Assembly (NCBI GenBank): GCA_026929865.2
Contig: CM049416.1
Span: forward strand, 11,469,501 to 11,533,500
Length of the DNA stretch: 64,000 nucleotides
Source: Hyperoplus lanceolatus
Taxonomy: Eukaryota; Chordata; Actinopteri; Uranoscopiformes; Ammodytidae
Direction of reading: 5' to 3'
A program made the position numbers and the translations under genes. Below, one piece after another: positions 12,285 through 25,797 of this stretch (position 1 is the stretch's first letter; every line of letters begins with the position of its first letter). Under the pieces are notes generated by a model. That model saw only the letters and a list, made by a program, of their open reading frames with translations, had not been told where the DNA came from and made no database searches.

Positions 12285-12509
12285 CTTCCACGTGTTTTGG
12301 GATTGGCACCACCCAGGATTTTGTGCTCCGCCATAGGGATACTGAGAGCGGGTATGATGAATGGTGGCGCTGGGCCGAGCAGGGTAGAACTGAGGCCAGC
12401 TATGTGGATGTGCTCCAGAGTCATAGTTCAAACCCTGTCCGTCATCTGCCTGTTTAACAACCCACTGGCTGTCTGGCGGGCCCGAGCTCCACTGGAACAT
12501 TTCCGACAA
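12285..12509 (-). CDS. isolated candidate coding exon, gene not recognised
   Basis: A 225-bp open block on the minus strand is bounded by a good acceptor (GATCCAG before 12509) and a good donor (GTGGAAG|GTAAGG at 12285). This gives 75 codons in the only sensible frame. The product is rich in Gln, Pro, Ser, Tyr and Trp, with stretches reading SEMFQWSSGPP and SQYPYGGAQNPGWCQSQ, like a low-complexity part of a regulatory or extracellular protein. Codon use is mixed and GC-rich, unlike the AT-rich surroundings. I did not find partner exons within several kilobases, so the gene must have large introns or this is a relic. Function unknown. Confidence 0.5.
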
Positions 12510-12667
12510 CTGGATCTTATCAAAGAAAAAAAAAAGGAACTTACAATTAGTTAGTTAATTACCCCGGTTCCATGTAATGAAATTGTCCTTATTAAATCAT
12601 GATTCATCCTTGGATGTTTCATGTTAAGGGGAAGGCAATAGGAGGGCAGAAGGGAGATACACAGGTG

Positions 12668-14063
12668 GATGGGCGGATCTACCGGGGTGGCATGGGGTGG
12701 CAACTGCCACCCTAAAAAAAAACCTTGCCACCCCAGCTGCCACCCCAGTTGGCAGCGCCAAATTAAAAATTTATTTTTGGCTGTTAAGAGACATTTACGA
12801 GCGCGAGTTTCAAATGTCCGACTGCAAGTGAAAGTCAGCGAGGATCACACTCACAAATCAAAAAGCTAAATTATAAAATAAAGCTATCTCTTCCTCCCTC
12901 TGTCCACTGCACACTTAGTCACTAGTAGCTTAAAGGAAGTACATGAGGATTAAAACCTCATTTTGCACTTTATTATTTTTGAATATTTGAAGATGGCAGG
13001 CAAGTAAAATACCACCAGCCACTACATTCTCAATGATAGACGTGAATAATCACTTCTTCTTTTTTTCTAAACCAATTTGTTTTTAACAATAGAGGAGAAT
13101 AAATATTTGAAAGCAATACAGAATGCATGATATTACTGTATTGTATTCTATTCTATTGTTGTCACTGGGAACCTAAATGTTGTCAATTACTTTACATAAA
13201 CTTGATGCAAACAAATTCACCAGAATGCAGGAAATGAAGTGATGAATGCTCAAAAATTTCTGGGGGGGCACCCCCAGACCCCCCAATTAAAAGGTGTCCT
13301 AAACCAAGGTTTAATCATAACCTATACCCTTGAAATTCATTAATTATTTTGTTTAATTTTATCTATTGGCCTTTGTATAAGGATATACTTCCTAATTCTT
13401 ATCACACTATTTTAAATTAAAGTCTCTAAAGGTTGTGCTTATCAATTGCTCATAATAACCAGAAGGCCTATTTCTGTGTTGGACATTACTGAACCTCTTT
13501 CCATTTACAGTGTGTTTAACAGGTCACTGTTTGTGACCAAACATAGGAACATGCCACACAATATTTATATGAATGATTTTATCTGTATTGTATGTAAATT
13601 ACTAGAGTATTTGAATAACTTGATATTTAAACTCAAGTTAGACTGATGATTGACATCTGATGGGAGTATCTCATATTAACACAGACAAATACCAAAGACT
13701 CACTGTTAACTAAGTACTTATTGCACCCCTATTTGCATAGCTTTTGAGCCCCATGCTGGTGTATTAGTGCAGGTGTTTGTTGTGAGGCAGGTAATGTAGT
13801 AATTATTCAGTAATAATAATCTTTAAAATTTTGTCTGACACCTTTTATGTTTAAATATAAGGCTTCACTTGTGCTACAATACATTAAGTATTATGTTATT
13901 TAGTCAACATATCTAAATGTGGGGGCTTTCCCAAGTACATATTTATTTATATGGCTTTAATTAAATCAGCATACTGTATATACATCCGCCACAGGTTGCC
14001 ACCCCTTAAAATCTCCTGCCACCCTCTTGCCACCCCATGAATATTTTTCTAGATCCGCCTCTG
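12668..14063. mobile_element. hAT-like non-autonomous DNA element (GGCGGATCTA ends)
   Basis: The left end GGGCGGATCTACC followed by GGGGTGGCA repeats and the reverse complement of the right end (AGAGGCGGATCTAG, then GGGGTGGCA motifs) form inverted termini around about 1.4 kb of AT-rich sequence. Blocks of CCACCCC/GGGGTGGC occur at both ends. No transposase frame survives. Assignment to hAT is by resemblance of the ends only. Confidence 0.65.
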
Positions 14064-16100
14064 GGGGGGTTGTGTGTAGTGTGTACTTGTGGATTGGCCA
14101 ATTTGCATGCATTTAATGTTCATTACTAAAGATTGTGTTCCACCAGTTACAGTAGTTTAGATAACTGGAGACTGCAGGCTCATCATTGACTGACTGCTTG
14201 CAGATTTCTTTGTTGATTTTCAACTGACGAATTGACACATGATTTTTTTTTCAGGGTGACTTATGTATTACTACCCCCCACCCTAATTATTTATCAGTGG
14301 TTACCCAAAAAATATTAGCTGCTTTTTTAAGTTTTCTGCCTGGCGCCAACGTGTTTTCTATCTGATTTCAGATGATCGTTTTTCTGATTTAAAGTTTTTT
14401 CAATGTTCTTGATTCTTCAAAGCGATTCAGTCCAATAGACAATAGCTGAGTTTTATTTGCAAACAACATTACAGTATATGAACCTCTTCATTGAATTTGT
14501 CTTGAGTATAATCCTATTGCATTTTCAGTATTTCAATCATGGAGTGAATGGATGAACAAACTTGATTATTGGAGTGACTGAGGTAACAACAAGCAGCATG
14601 CTCCGGATCAAAGCTTCGTGGAGGCTGTGTCCTAACCGGAATCAGTTGATACATTTATATAATAAAAAAAAACTATTTTGTTTTTTCAGAAACATTGCTG
14701 CTAACAATCCTCTAATAAGAATGGTTAATAAATATCACCCACTCAGCGGAATATCGTAATAAAGGGTATTTTCCATTTCAAAACCGGATATATATTTATC
14801 AAATTAGTAGGGCCAGTTTTTTCTTGTTACGTGATTGTTCTACGTTCGTCCTTTTTGGAAAAAGAGGCTGGAAATAGAAATAAATAAAAAAATAGACAAT
14901 GTGGAAGTCACTTTTTTATTGCATGTATCGCATGCAGTGCTTTGCTCGGTGCTTTTAATTATGTAGAGAATTTAAGATTTTCTTTCAGTTTATGCTAGCC
15001 TTCAAAGAGATGCATGAACAGGTGTAGCATTACATTGAGCGTCCCGGCCTGGTTCCATGATACAAATTAAAACCCACCACTTAATTTCTTTGTTGAAGGT
15101 GACATAAAGGTGATGGGCCAAGCCGCAGCCGGAATGCACCGGAGGAACTTGTCAGGAAGTGCGTAAGATGGGGAGAAGTCAACAATTGCCAGTGGTCCCC
15201 AGGGGGAGCCAGGGGCGAAAGTATGAATGTAAGTAAGTACTTCATGTCTAATTTGCATTATTTGAGTGCAAATTAGCTGTCACTACCACTGGGATACTAA
15301 TGTGGAATACATGCAAAATAGGGAAAGTCACACATTTGCTACAACGCAGAAAGGATTCCAACACAAAGAGAAAGGTGGTTGAGAAAGTGGCGTGAGATTC
15401 TGATCCCCGAGACTAGTTACTGCCTATCCACTTCTCTCTTGTTATGTGGAAAGTTAATTGGCTGTCCCAAGCATGGGTGATAACCGTGTTTAATTGCCTC
15501 TATTCTGTCGCCAACCATTGTGGAATACCTTTGCTGCAGATTTTGCCAGGCAGTTCTAGGCACTGTGTAATAAAAAAAAATTTAGATGACGTTATTCTCT
15601 TTCTTTTTGTGAATGTAGAGGAAGGATTTTGTTGCATTCCTACAAGAATGAACATTGTCGTGAACAAGTGGTTTGTTTGTGCAGGTTGAGTCTGAGTCTT
15701 TGTCACTGGTTTGTGAGCAACTCTGTTAGCCCACGAGCAAAGCATCATCCATAAATAACAATACACACACAAGAGTGTTTTATGGATATGGGAATGCCAC
15801 TCAACAAGTGAAGGCATCATATAATATAATTTGAAGTTAACCAAAATTATTTGGATTTTTGCAGTTTTTATGGCCACCACCATTAGTTTAAAAAGTGTAG
15901 TAATGGAAAGACCTTAACTTTGTGTTATTTTCTTCAATAATTAAGTGGCTATAGATTGTTAACACATCCAATTAAAATCGAGGAATTTCTTGAAGTTTGT
16001 CTGTCTGTCTGGCTGCCTGCTTATCTGTCCATCCTGTGTTATGCTCACAAATCCCTACCCACCCACGTGGAGACAGGAAGTTGGGAGTATCATTGCTAAG
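14064..16100. other. gene-free stretch
   Basis: AT-rich sequence. A short GC-richer patch (15100-15230) has open frames on both strands but no convincing splice-bounded exon. Confidence 0.4.
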
Positions 16101-16122
16101 GATTGTCTGTGTCACAGCTGAG

Positions 16123-16123
<1 letters not shown>

Positions 16124-16154
<31 letters not shown>
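16124..16154. repeat. (CA)n microsatellite
   Basis: Short CA array. Confidence 0.9.
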
Positions 16155-16156
<2 letters not shown>

Positions 16157-16159
16157 GAC

Positions 16160-19100
16160 GTCTGCCTCATTAAAACCTCTCCTGTCGATGTGCTACTTTG
16201 TTCAGCTCTCCACTCATCACCACCTCCAATCCGCTCAACCCCTTTGAGCTCCACTATTTATTTTCATCAAGGCCTTTCTCTCCCTCTCTCCCTTCCTTCT
16301 CTCCATCTCTCTCGCCCTTCCTCTTATCCTCAGTGGGCTTTGTTGCTGGGCTGTCATGTATTGAAGCACCTATTTATTTGGCCTTTTTCACCACTAATTC
16401 TCTCTTATTGTCCCTCTTGGCGTCCCGTAGCGTCGTGAACAAGACCTGCCGCGAAAAGTTTTGTTCCCTGTTCCCGTAAGACATGAGTCAGCGAGCCATG
16501 ATAATGATGAAGAGCTCAGACACACAGTGGATCCAGCCTCTATCACTGATCGCACCAGCAATGTTTCCTTTACATAGGCCTACACCACTCAAACAGATTT
16601 CCTTATTACAGACAGTGTTCAGTGTTGGGGTGAAGAGCTGAGGTCATCGTTTTTCTTGGATAGTGTTTTAAACTGGTGTGGTTAAGCTCCTGTTCTGTTT
16701 GTTCTGATTCCAATCACTCCAAACCACATTTTTCAAAGAAATAAGACAAAGTACAGTCTGTATTTAAAAAAGTTTTTTTCACTACTAGTGTAATTAGCCC
16801 CACTGGTTGATAGTGTCCAAATGCATTAGAGCAGCAGGGATATGGAACTTAATCACTGTGTAAAACATTATTCATATTACATTTACTATAGTGCATTTTT
16901 TCAGACACATCAATTGTTGCCTCTGGACAACTACAAATACATTAAATTAGACTATATTTAGAATGAACAGAATTAGAATTCCAAACTTACATAACTTATC
17001 TTTCCATCTGAGCATGACTCTGGTAATAATGATATTATAGCCTCTGATCTCTTGAGGCACAAGCTGCATTTTGATCAGGACTGCAAACTGCTTGTGAGTC
17101 ATTGGGAATAAGAGGGACGGAAGACGCTACATACGGGACAATGGGACATAAAGAAGGCCCATATGTAATATTACATGTTAGAAATTAATGAATTTAACCA
17201 ATGCAGACGTTTTACAGTTTGAAAGCCAATGTTACCTTTAATCAAGTAACTTAAATACACATTTCTGAGTTGGATCCCTCAAACTGTTATTATTAACTAA
17301 TGTAGATGCTCACAAGACAAACCTCCCCTTTAATTCGTAACATTTTAAAAGCCTGTTGCTACAGGTGAAGGCAAGTACACTCCACAAGGTTTTTTTTATA
17401 ATTTGATATGTCATTTACAATATTAACAATATAACTGTTGCATGAATGTGCTGTGTGCCAAAGTCGCTAGCTTGTCCAAAGAAGATGTATATATTCCTAG
17501 TCTTTCTTCACCCATTGCATTGTGGGGAACACAGACAGCGTGTGCGTGTTTCATTGTCGAATACCATTCTATATGCGTGTCTACTTCACAAGTCAATCAG
17601 ATCCATTCTATGACTTCAAAGAGTGGTTTCAGGAAGAGGCTGCAGACCGTGGATGAACATTCACTTTCACTTTCCGTCGGTCAAGGGTTCGGCCGCCGCT
17701 GAGAGGAAGACACAGCACAGCCTCACTTTGAAGTCATCTCTCAGAGCAGACAATGCTTACATTCTTCCAGCACATCTCTCCCTCCAGTCCACCGCTTATC
17801 AGACACATGTCTCCATAAATGTTTTCATTGGTGACATTATGAGTATTATTATTATTATTATTATGGAATGACCAGATAACAAATGTTTAAGCCAATAGCT
17901 AAAAACAACCTTGGGCAGGGTCATAAATAAATGCACCAATGCACTACTTTGTAAATGTAAATGTAATCCAAAATTGTAATTTCCAGACTAACCACAAGAT
18001 GGTGATGTATGCATCTTTTCAACACTACAAAACAAATAAAATGTACATTGTGCAAAACTATGTCCTTCTTGAAACTGCAATGTAATGATTGAAACGCAAA
18101 AGGAAAATTCCTGAAACATTTGCGTAGGCGTGTGTATCATAAACTGTTCTGTTTCTATATGACATTACTGGTAAGCCGTGACCTTTCTCATTGCAAAACT
18201 CTTTCCATATGAATACATGTTAATGTTGACGCAGCACTGCACACTACTACAAGTTTGCACCCCGTCCTCTGAACATACACTAGGCATTGCACACACCTCT
18301 GCATCTGCACACTACACAGCTAACACACCAATGACATAATTTCTTTCAGCTGGGCTCATCTTTGATGAAAAGACATACAAAGCACTGAATTCCCCTGCTT
18401 AAAGTTTTAAATTCCCCTTTGATAAAGTCCCTTAACCTAAAATGAATAAGTTATCTCACATTTTTCTCTTTCAAGGATTTTTTTTTTGGACATTTTACCA
18501 ACAAAGATGGGTAATCCTTGTTATGACTCATTGTCCCATGAGGCCTTTTTTTTTTTTAGACACGTCCACCCTCTTTTGCCACACGGCTCAATCCAACACG
18601 GTTTCCCCCCTCCCCGGCTCAGAACCGGCACACGTACAACTCTGAAAACAACCTTCCCGTGATGTAAGATTAGAGAAGTTCATAGGGGTTTTTTTCTTCA
18701 AATATTGTAAATATTATCAGGTGACTCAAAATGAGGAAGTGCCCCATGAGGAACTTTAAAGATTTTCCCGCTGTGTCATTCTGATCTATCAAAGCTGCAC
18801 TCGAAAAAACTAAAAAAAAAAAAAACATGTGTACATGCCCACGTGATGACAAGAAGATGTGAAAGTGATGCCAGGAAACAAAGGATGCAACAAGACTCAA
18901 TCTTGTGATATCCAAAAAATGATATTAGTTCTGCATATGTTTTGCACCTTAACACATTTGGTCATGTGTACTGAAATTTAGTGGCAATGCACAGTATTCA
19001 TTTGAAAACAAATCATGCTGGAAAAAGAATAATAATGCAGGTACAACTATTAAAAACCTATATTTCAGATGTCTGGCCTTATATACAGTAACTCAATGTT

Positions 19101-20050
19101 GTTATTTAACCATAACCAAATCCCTTAAGGGGTTATGATAAAGAACTCACTGTGGTCCACCACAGAAATGTAAGGAAACCTCTGCATTCCGTATTATAGG
19201 TTTACGTCACTTTAACTAGCACATTTTTTAAGATGCTTTTACAAGTTGTCTTTCACTCTCACACCTCTGGTTCGTCTTCAAGTTTTTATATCTTCAAACA
19301 TGTCTGCAAATAATAGTTTGCTATAGTCCTTATATACAAAGACATACACTCTAAGACTTAAATTCTATAGTTTTCAATATTTGTATCACATTCCAACCTG
19401 CCACTTACACACGTGCTGTTAAACAGGATCTTGTTTGTTGGGAAGTGAAGGTGATTACATTACATCATTAAGCATGTCAGTGTATGTGGCTAAGAAATGG
19501 AATCTCAAATTCTCAGTTACCTGTTCTTTGGAGGCTTTGGATGACAGGTCCCAATGTTAAAGCTGTGTGCCTGCTTATCTGCTTTAAATGGAGCCAAATC
19601 AACTAGCTTGTCAATCTGCCTCCTGTTGATGTTTAGTCATCCCTGGCTGGCAGCATGGGGCTGGTGGAAGGGCCCCAGATTTAAACCAAATTGTGTTTCC
19701 TCTTTTTTTTTTTTTTTTACTGGCACCCAGGAGTGGGGTGCAAAGGAAGGGAAGCTTTTTTTTTTTGCCTCAACCGCCCCTACATCTGGGACAGAAATAA
19801 ATCACACATATTCTAGCAAGTCATTGTGTTACATAACTACCCATAAGTGAATCAGATAAAGTTGTCAAACGTAACCAAAGGTAACCAAAGGAATGCTGTA
19901 TTTTCACAACTGTGAAGTCTGAATTTTTTTTTTTTGTGGGAAATTCTCAACCACACCACAGTACTTACCAGGTAAATTACAACCGGTTCTACAGCTGATG
20001 ACTCAGTGTGCACACTATGATGTTGTTGTCAAGGTCGATGCTAAAATAAA
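16160..20050. other. gene-free stretch
   Basis: No exon, RNA gene or element ends were recognised. Several poly-T runs (18480, 18550, 19700, 19760, 19930) and one (ATT)n run (17845-17863) are present. The longer ORFs have no domain-like composition. Confidence 0.4.
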
Positions 20051-20059
20051 AATAAAGGC

Positions 20060-20530
20060 TTGACTTTCAAGTGAAGAATGAATGCCGTTCTACAGTAATT
20101 TCATATTCTTCAGACAGTTTGCACCGGTCAACTTGTAAGAACAAAACAGGCATTCACGGTCACACTGTAATCTGCATAATGACAATGATGAACAAGCCAT
20201 CAGGGGGACGCGTTGAGAGAAAAAAGCCTCCAAATTCCCCTTCAGTCGCATGTTGATTGTGTTTGTTCACGGCAGTTAGGCTGATGAGGGAGCAATATGG
20301 AGGAGGCTGGATGGACACTTGTTACGTGTTACCGTTAAAATAGCAGACATCTCTCCAAACGAGGAACAAACAGCGAAGGCAGACCGAAATCAAGGCGTCT
20401 GCCAAAGCTCTCAGGAATGCAAATTCAAAAGCACTTCATTACTTGCTTTTTCCCTGCAATCTTGTGTCTGAGAGAGCGAACTAAGTGGTTAATCAAGCCA
20501 AAAAACCACACCATGTCTGAGGAGACACCT
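20060..20530. promoter_or_regulatory. candidate conserved non-coding block
   Basis: About 450 bp of balanced-composition, non-repetitive sequence without a usable frame, unlike the AT-rich flanks. It includes words such as CTGCATAATGACAATG and TGCAAATTCAAAAG (octamer-like ATGCAAAT). It has the texture of a developmental enhancer, but this rests on composition only. Confidence 0.25.
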
Positions 20531-20555
20531 ATGCTCAAAAAGACAAGGCCTGGCT

Positions 20556-20559
<4 letters not shown>

Positions 20560-20643
<84 letters not shown>

Positions 20644-20649
20644 TGTGTA
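20560..20649. repeat. (GT)n microsatellite
   Basis: GT array of about 45 units with a single A interruption near its end. Confidence 0.95.
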
Positions 20650-20911
20650 CACGCGCGCTCACAATAGGTATGTATGTTTGTTTGTGTGAACAGATACAAA
20701 AGTGTGTGTAGGTGTTTTTGGTCCTTGCCAGAACCGAAAGATCCCAGTAGCTACTTTCCAAATAGGATTCATTATTATGCAACAATCATATTGTCACTCT
20801 GTGTCCTTATATGTTCCAAAAGCTTGGACAATATGAAGCTTAATTGCAGTATCAATTTTCTTAAGATACAAAGTTAAATTATATTGTTGCAAATGAAAGG
20901 ATAACAAGTCC

Positions 20912-21209
20912 TTAAAGCTATAGTGCGTAACTTTTCCACTATATCATCTCTGTATTTCTCAGTATGGCAGCGTTTACTAACAGATGACACTGGCGCAGGA
21001 GCTCAGAAAAATCCAGGAAAGTGGCCAAAAAATCTTTCAGTTGGTGATTGTACTGCTAAGAAAAAACCTGTACGTAGAGTGGAAGGTATAAAATCCATGC
21101 GCGATCACTAAAGATGTACCTCATGTAGATGTGCCGACAGTGTTTTTGTAATTAGTTTCTCAGAATACCTCATGGGAAACATGGGAGAAGTTTCACACTA
21201 TAGCTTTAA
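20912..21209. mobile_element. family-A MITE, copy 2 (complete)
   Basis: The inverted termini are TTAAAGCTATAGTGCGTAAC and the reverse complement of TTTCACACTATAGCTTTAA. The element is 298 bp with TTAA at both ends. The internal CTCAGTATGGCAGCG block is shared with the copies at 4135 and 63755. Confidence 0.9.
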
Positions 21210-22625
21210 ATAAAGTTAACTAGGCCTTAGTGGAGAATGAACAAAATCTCCTATCATATACATTTTGAGCTTTTTTTATACCCACCAATTTGTGTCAAAT
21301 TAAACTGCCATGCTAAATATTTTGAAGAATATCATATTTTGTAGTTCGAGAAAAAAATGCTTTTTGTAATATTGATGGTCCCTTATATGCACTCCAATAA
21401 TTGTTTGGATATAAGTTAACTTTATGGTGGTGCTAGCTAGGGGAATGGTCAAAGGATCAATGAAGTCATTTCGATTATTGTACAATTTCATAGCAATACA
21501 TCCAAAACGGAAAAGTGTAGTATGAATAATAATAGCAGCATCTGCCACAAGTTGAGTTGTAACCCAACAGTCTTACATCTTTATAAACTCTCTCCAAACA
21601 TGGTGGCTCAGTAGAGTGTACCATTGAACTGCTTTTTTTTAATAAATGCTTGCATTCAGAAGCACAGTGACAGCTGTTAATGATAATTTACTCATATTCT
21701 GTCATATCATTGTCCTCAATGATACATTTACCAAATATCTTAAATTCTCTGTCCCTTACAAGGAGTCGCTTAAAATATGTTCAGCGACAAGGAGAATTGA
21801 AAAAACTCTTACGTCAATTAGCAAACACACAACATATGCTGAAGGCTTCAGGTGGCATAGAGGCTCTTTCATACAGACATTCCGTAAAACATTAGCTGCC
21901 TTAACTATTCTGGTGGAGTAATCAATGCCTTAACCCGATTTTTATGTTACATGACCATTCGCAAACAGACACGGCATGTGTGTAGTGTAACCCTATGCAG
22001 CGGAATGCCATAGAATTAACAGTATAAACCAAGTATGGGAAATTATTTTTTTGGAATTCTTCTTTTTGATATGATTTCAAAATGTTCCATAATGTTCTGA
22101 TTTGTGTTGCTGCTATAATAATAAATCTATTAAAGGCTGCAAAGAAAATAGTGGAAAAATGTAATAGCAGATCTTCTCAGAACCCAACGTCTTTTTCAAA
22201 CATTTTCAAATGGCTTGTTTTCGTCCAAGCAAATAATAAAATATTCGATATTATGATCATAGAAGAAAAGTAAAAAATCCGCAAATATTTACATTTGAGT
22301 GGATAGAACCAATCAATTTTTTTTATAATGTATTGTCCAATTGATTGATCAGCCCCAATGATCCCCAGTTAAGTGTATCCCAGGAAGATGTAATGCACCT
22401 GACAACAACAAGGGTACCATGATACCACTCATGACGCAGGGATTTTCTCTCCCTGATGTTTTTGTTGTTTTGGATAGACAGAATGTACGGAATGCCAAGG
22501 GTGTGAGTGAACTCGGCATGGGAGCTGACACTCAACATTAGAATTACAGCGGGAGAGACGATGACCCAGGGGCGCTCTGGCAGAAAACTGAGAAAAAGAC
22601 AGCAAAAGCCAAGGCCAACGGAGAG

Positions 22626-22685
22626 GGAGAGAGAGAGGAGAGAGAGAGAGAGAGACAAGAGGTTGGAGAGAGAGAGAGAGAGAGG
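22626..22685. repeat. (GA)n purine tract
   Basis: Interrupted GA repeat. Overlapping Arg/Glu-rich and Ser/Leu-rich ORFs are artefacts. Confidence 0.9.
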
Positions 22686-22898
22686 TGGGGAGAATGTTGA
22701 AAAGGCCATGAAATAAAATGAGGTGTTTGATCTCCCCAGGACAGGTCAGGTCTTACCGCAGGAGTGTCTGATCTGATGCACACAGCCTATCTATACGAAA
22801 GAATGGACACACCACAGGCTGCACCTATAGTTCACTATGGCAATACACAATATATAAAAAGGAGACAGAAGCTCATTGTGATGGATATATTTTTCGCC

Positions 22899-22926
22899 AC
22901 ACACACACACACACACACACACACAC
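22899..22926. repeat. (CA)n microsatellite
   Basis: Short CA array. Confidence 0.9.
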
Positions 22927-23715
22927 CATCCTTTCTCCATCCACCCCACCCAACAAGTGTATGAATATTTCCAAACTTTTCTCTCTTCAAGTTCCTGAAG
23001 CAACACACACACTCCGAAATCTCCCCCAAAGTCTATATGCGCTTTTGTCCAAAAGTTTCCTTTTTGAAAGGCACTTGGTTTTTTTTCTACAAGCTCTGTT
23101 GTATCTTCAAATGCCTGGTCGTTTCTCTTTTTCCCCCTTTATTCTAAATCGACACACTCCGGTATACCGTGTCCACCCTTCCAGATGGCCAAATAAAGAG
23201 GCCTATGAAATGAAAACTTGTCCCCCCCCCACACTCTTTTAAGAATGACAATTGTGTGTGGCCGTATCTTCGTCTGGTTTACCTGGCGGGGGTCTTTGAT
23301 CATGACAGCATGCGACAGACGGTGTTTGATTCCTGGGGTACTTTGACAGTTTTGCCAGGGCTGGGCCAAAAAAAGGCCTTCTCCAGTTGTCTGAAGTTAT
23401 AGATCAGAGGAGACGGGCGGCTTCTGGAAAAAAAAAAGCAATGAGTCCAGCTGGGAGAAGATCAGAAGAGACACAAACTTTATGGCGAGAGAGCCATTGT
23501 AAGGGTACACAGTGGCTGCCGTCTCGTGCAACTTTTTTTTCCTTTGTGTGTGTCTGTGTGTTTTTCTTATATCGCTCTCTACTATCCCTCTCTTATCTTT
23601 CGCTCAGAGGGTTGAATGGCTCAGTTAAAGGTCTGTGAGGTTTTTATCAGATTTTGACAAAAAAAAGAGACACCTCTTATTTGATCCTTCTTTCCGCTGT
23701 CTCTTGGGGTTTAAG

Positions 23716-23740
23716 GTGTGTGTGTGTGTGTGTGTGTGTA
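23716..23740. repeat. (GT)n microsatellite
   Basis: Short GT array. Confidence 0.9.
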
Positions 23741-24920
23741 CACGTGCGTGTGTGGGTGTGCGCATCTCCTTTGCAGTGTACGCCTAATGCCACAAGATAG
23801 CTGTAGTCAAAATAGTAGGCCTAATCTCCTTGTACCTGCAGAGAGACAATTAACACACCCAGGGCTTGTCCTAAAAGCTTTTATTCATGAGGATGAAGTG
23901 AATTCAAAGATTGGATGTGTGCAGAAGGTTTTAAAGGAGCCTTAAGTGAAAGACACAGTGCTGATCAATCACTTTAGTCACTGGTAATTATCAGCCATAT
24001 TAGCTCAAATATGAAACGATGGGGATTCGTTTGGAGTGAGCCTCAGTTTGGTTAAGTGTTTCACCAGTTTGGTAACTGTGGTAATGGTGCCCTCTAGTGG
24101 TCGCTAGACGGAACCAACAAAAACTTCGTAAAATGTAAAATGAAGGTTTTATCTGACAGCTTTTAAAACTAGCTATATAATGCACCTTGCAGGTATGAAA
24201 TGCATTAAAGATGTTCATTACCTTTTTTTAAAACTAGTATTTTATATGATTTTTTATTGTAGGCCTATATGTGCATACATAACATTTGCTATATAAAGAG
24301 ATATGTATCAATATTGGAAAAATATATATATCATTAGGCTCACTCAGCCCTGATATGATTTGATTTACCAGTGTAAAGCATATTACATCTTCGTTAATTA
24401 TCTGCGGCCACTAGCAGCCTCCTTGGATAGTATCTCATATGTACCAAAGTAGCCTATTGCACTTTAGTTGCATGCATGTGATTTGTAAATTTCCATTTTA
24501 CCTTAATAAAGGGGAAACATATTTAGATTAGATTAAACATGTTTGAGTATTTTACATTTATCGTATAAGGTGTGTAGCCTACTAGTTAGGCCTACATTGT
24601 CAATCAAAATTAGAGATAGAAACCATGATTACCAAACACAATTATGTCTTATTATTGATTTCACCAGCTGTACATTAAGCCACTGAAATCTGTTACAACT
24701 TGACAGAACTAAGTAGCCTACATTAAAGCACAATTATGTTGCATTTAGCCGTATAGGCTACTACCCATAGGCCTAGCCTACCTTTTCTTTTTATAAGCCT
24801 ATAATTTCCAATGCATTATGCATTGAAATATCTCATAGGCTACCAGTATTCAAGCAGAGAATACATTGTAAATGGATATGGAAATAATTGATACCGACAA
24901 ATAAAATCGAGAGAGCGCGT

Positions 24921-25666
24921 GGCCTGTCCGGACTGCCATACTAACGTCCTACTCATACTCATTTTGACTTCAATTTGAGTATGTGACGGTTGGGTATGCG
25001 AGAAAATCCCGGAAGAGTACTAATTTCCGGGAAGATTTTGGTATGAATCGATTGTATACTTTTCCTACTCAACCGCCCCACAATGCACTGGGTCAATTCT
25101 ACCCGCCCCGGAAAATGAAATATTTTCGAGCAAGTTGCTAGGCAACGACATTGTTTGGGGTCCGCGATCTGACAGCTGTACGTGCAGTCATTCATAAAAC
25201 TCTTACAATAGATAAGAGATGAAGATAAATACCTAACAACATTAGAGTTACTAAGTGAAATGAGTGTTGTGAGTCTGATAGTGGAGAGAGATCAGAACAG
25301 ATCGCTGTTCCACACACCGCGGCTCGTCCAGCTCAACTCACAGACAGCTGAGTGCTGTGATGAGCCGGACAGAAAGCGTCGGAGGGATCCTCCGCCTCAA
25401 AAAAACACAATTATAAAACAAGATGATGAACACAGGACTGTAAAAATCGAGTTCAATATCTAACCTGTAGAGGGCGGTTATACGCTAAACAGCGTCTAAA
25501 CTGCCTGAATCTTATAACAAGCAGAAGAAATTCTTCATTGCTTGAGTATACTTCAACTGAAAACGTTTCGACGCACCTTGCATACACAATCGATCTATGA
25601 GTAGACAGTATGTAGTATATAGATGGTGAGTATGTAGGACGCTAGTATGGCAGTCCGGACACGGCC
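24921..25666. mobile_element. DNA element with GGCC(G)TGTCCGGACTGCCATACTA termini
   Basis: The left end GGCCTGTCCGGACTGCCATA, continuing CTAACGTCCTAC, is matched by the reverse complement of the right end (GGCCGTGTCCGGACTGCCAT, then ACTAGCGTCCTAC), giving inverted repeats of about 32 bp around 746 bp. A 67-codon ORF at 25260-25463 is Arg/Lys-rich in the middle (DRKRRRDPPPQ) and may be a remnant, but no domain is recognisable. The right end lies 131 bp upstream of the AKR start codon. Confidence 0.8.
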
Positions 25667-25797
25667 TGAGTGTGAATTAAAAGGCATAATTAATCGATCG
25701 ACGATGTGAGCGTCCTGCTCGCTCCGTGCTGTGCATTTCTGTCCTCCGCTCCACCGTGACAGCCGCATTCAGGTCCCGCTCGTTTTCAGGAGAAATC

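Noticed and set aside
15067-15258. Minus-strand 63-codon ORF in a GC-richer patch
   Set aside because: No acceptor/donor pair fits the frame and no partner exons were seen; left as non-coding.
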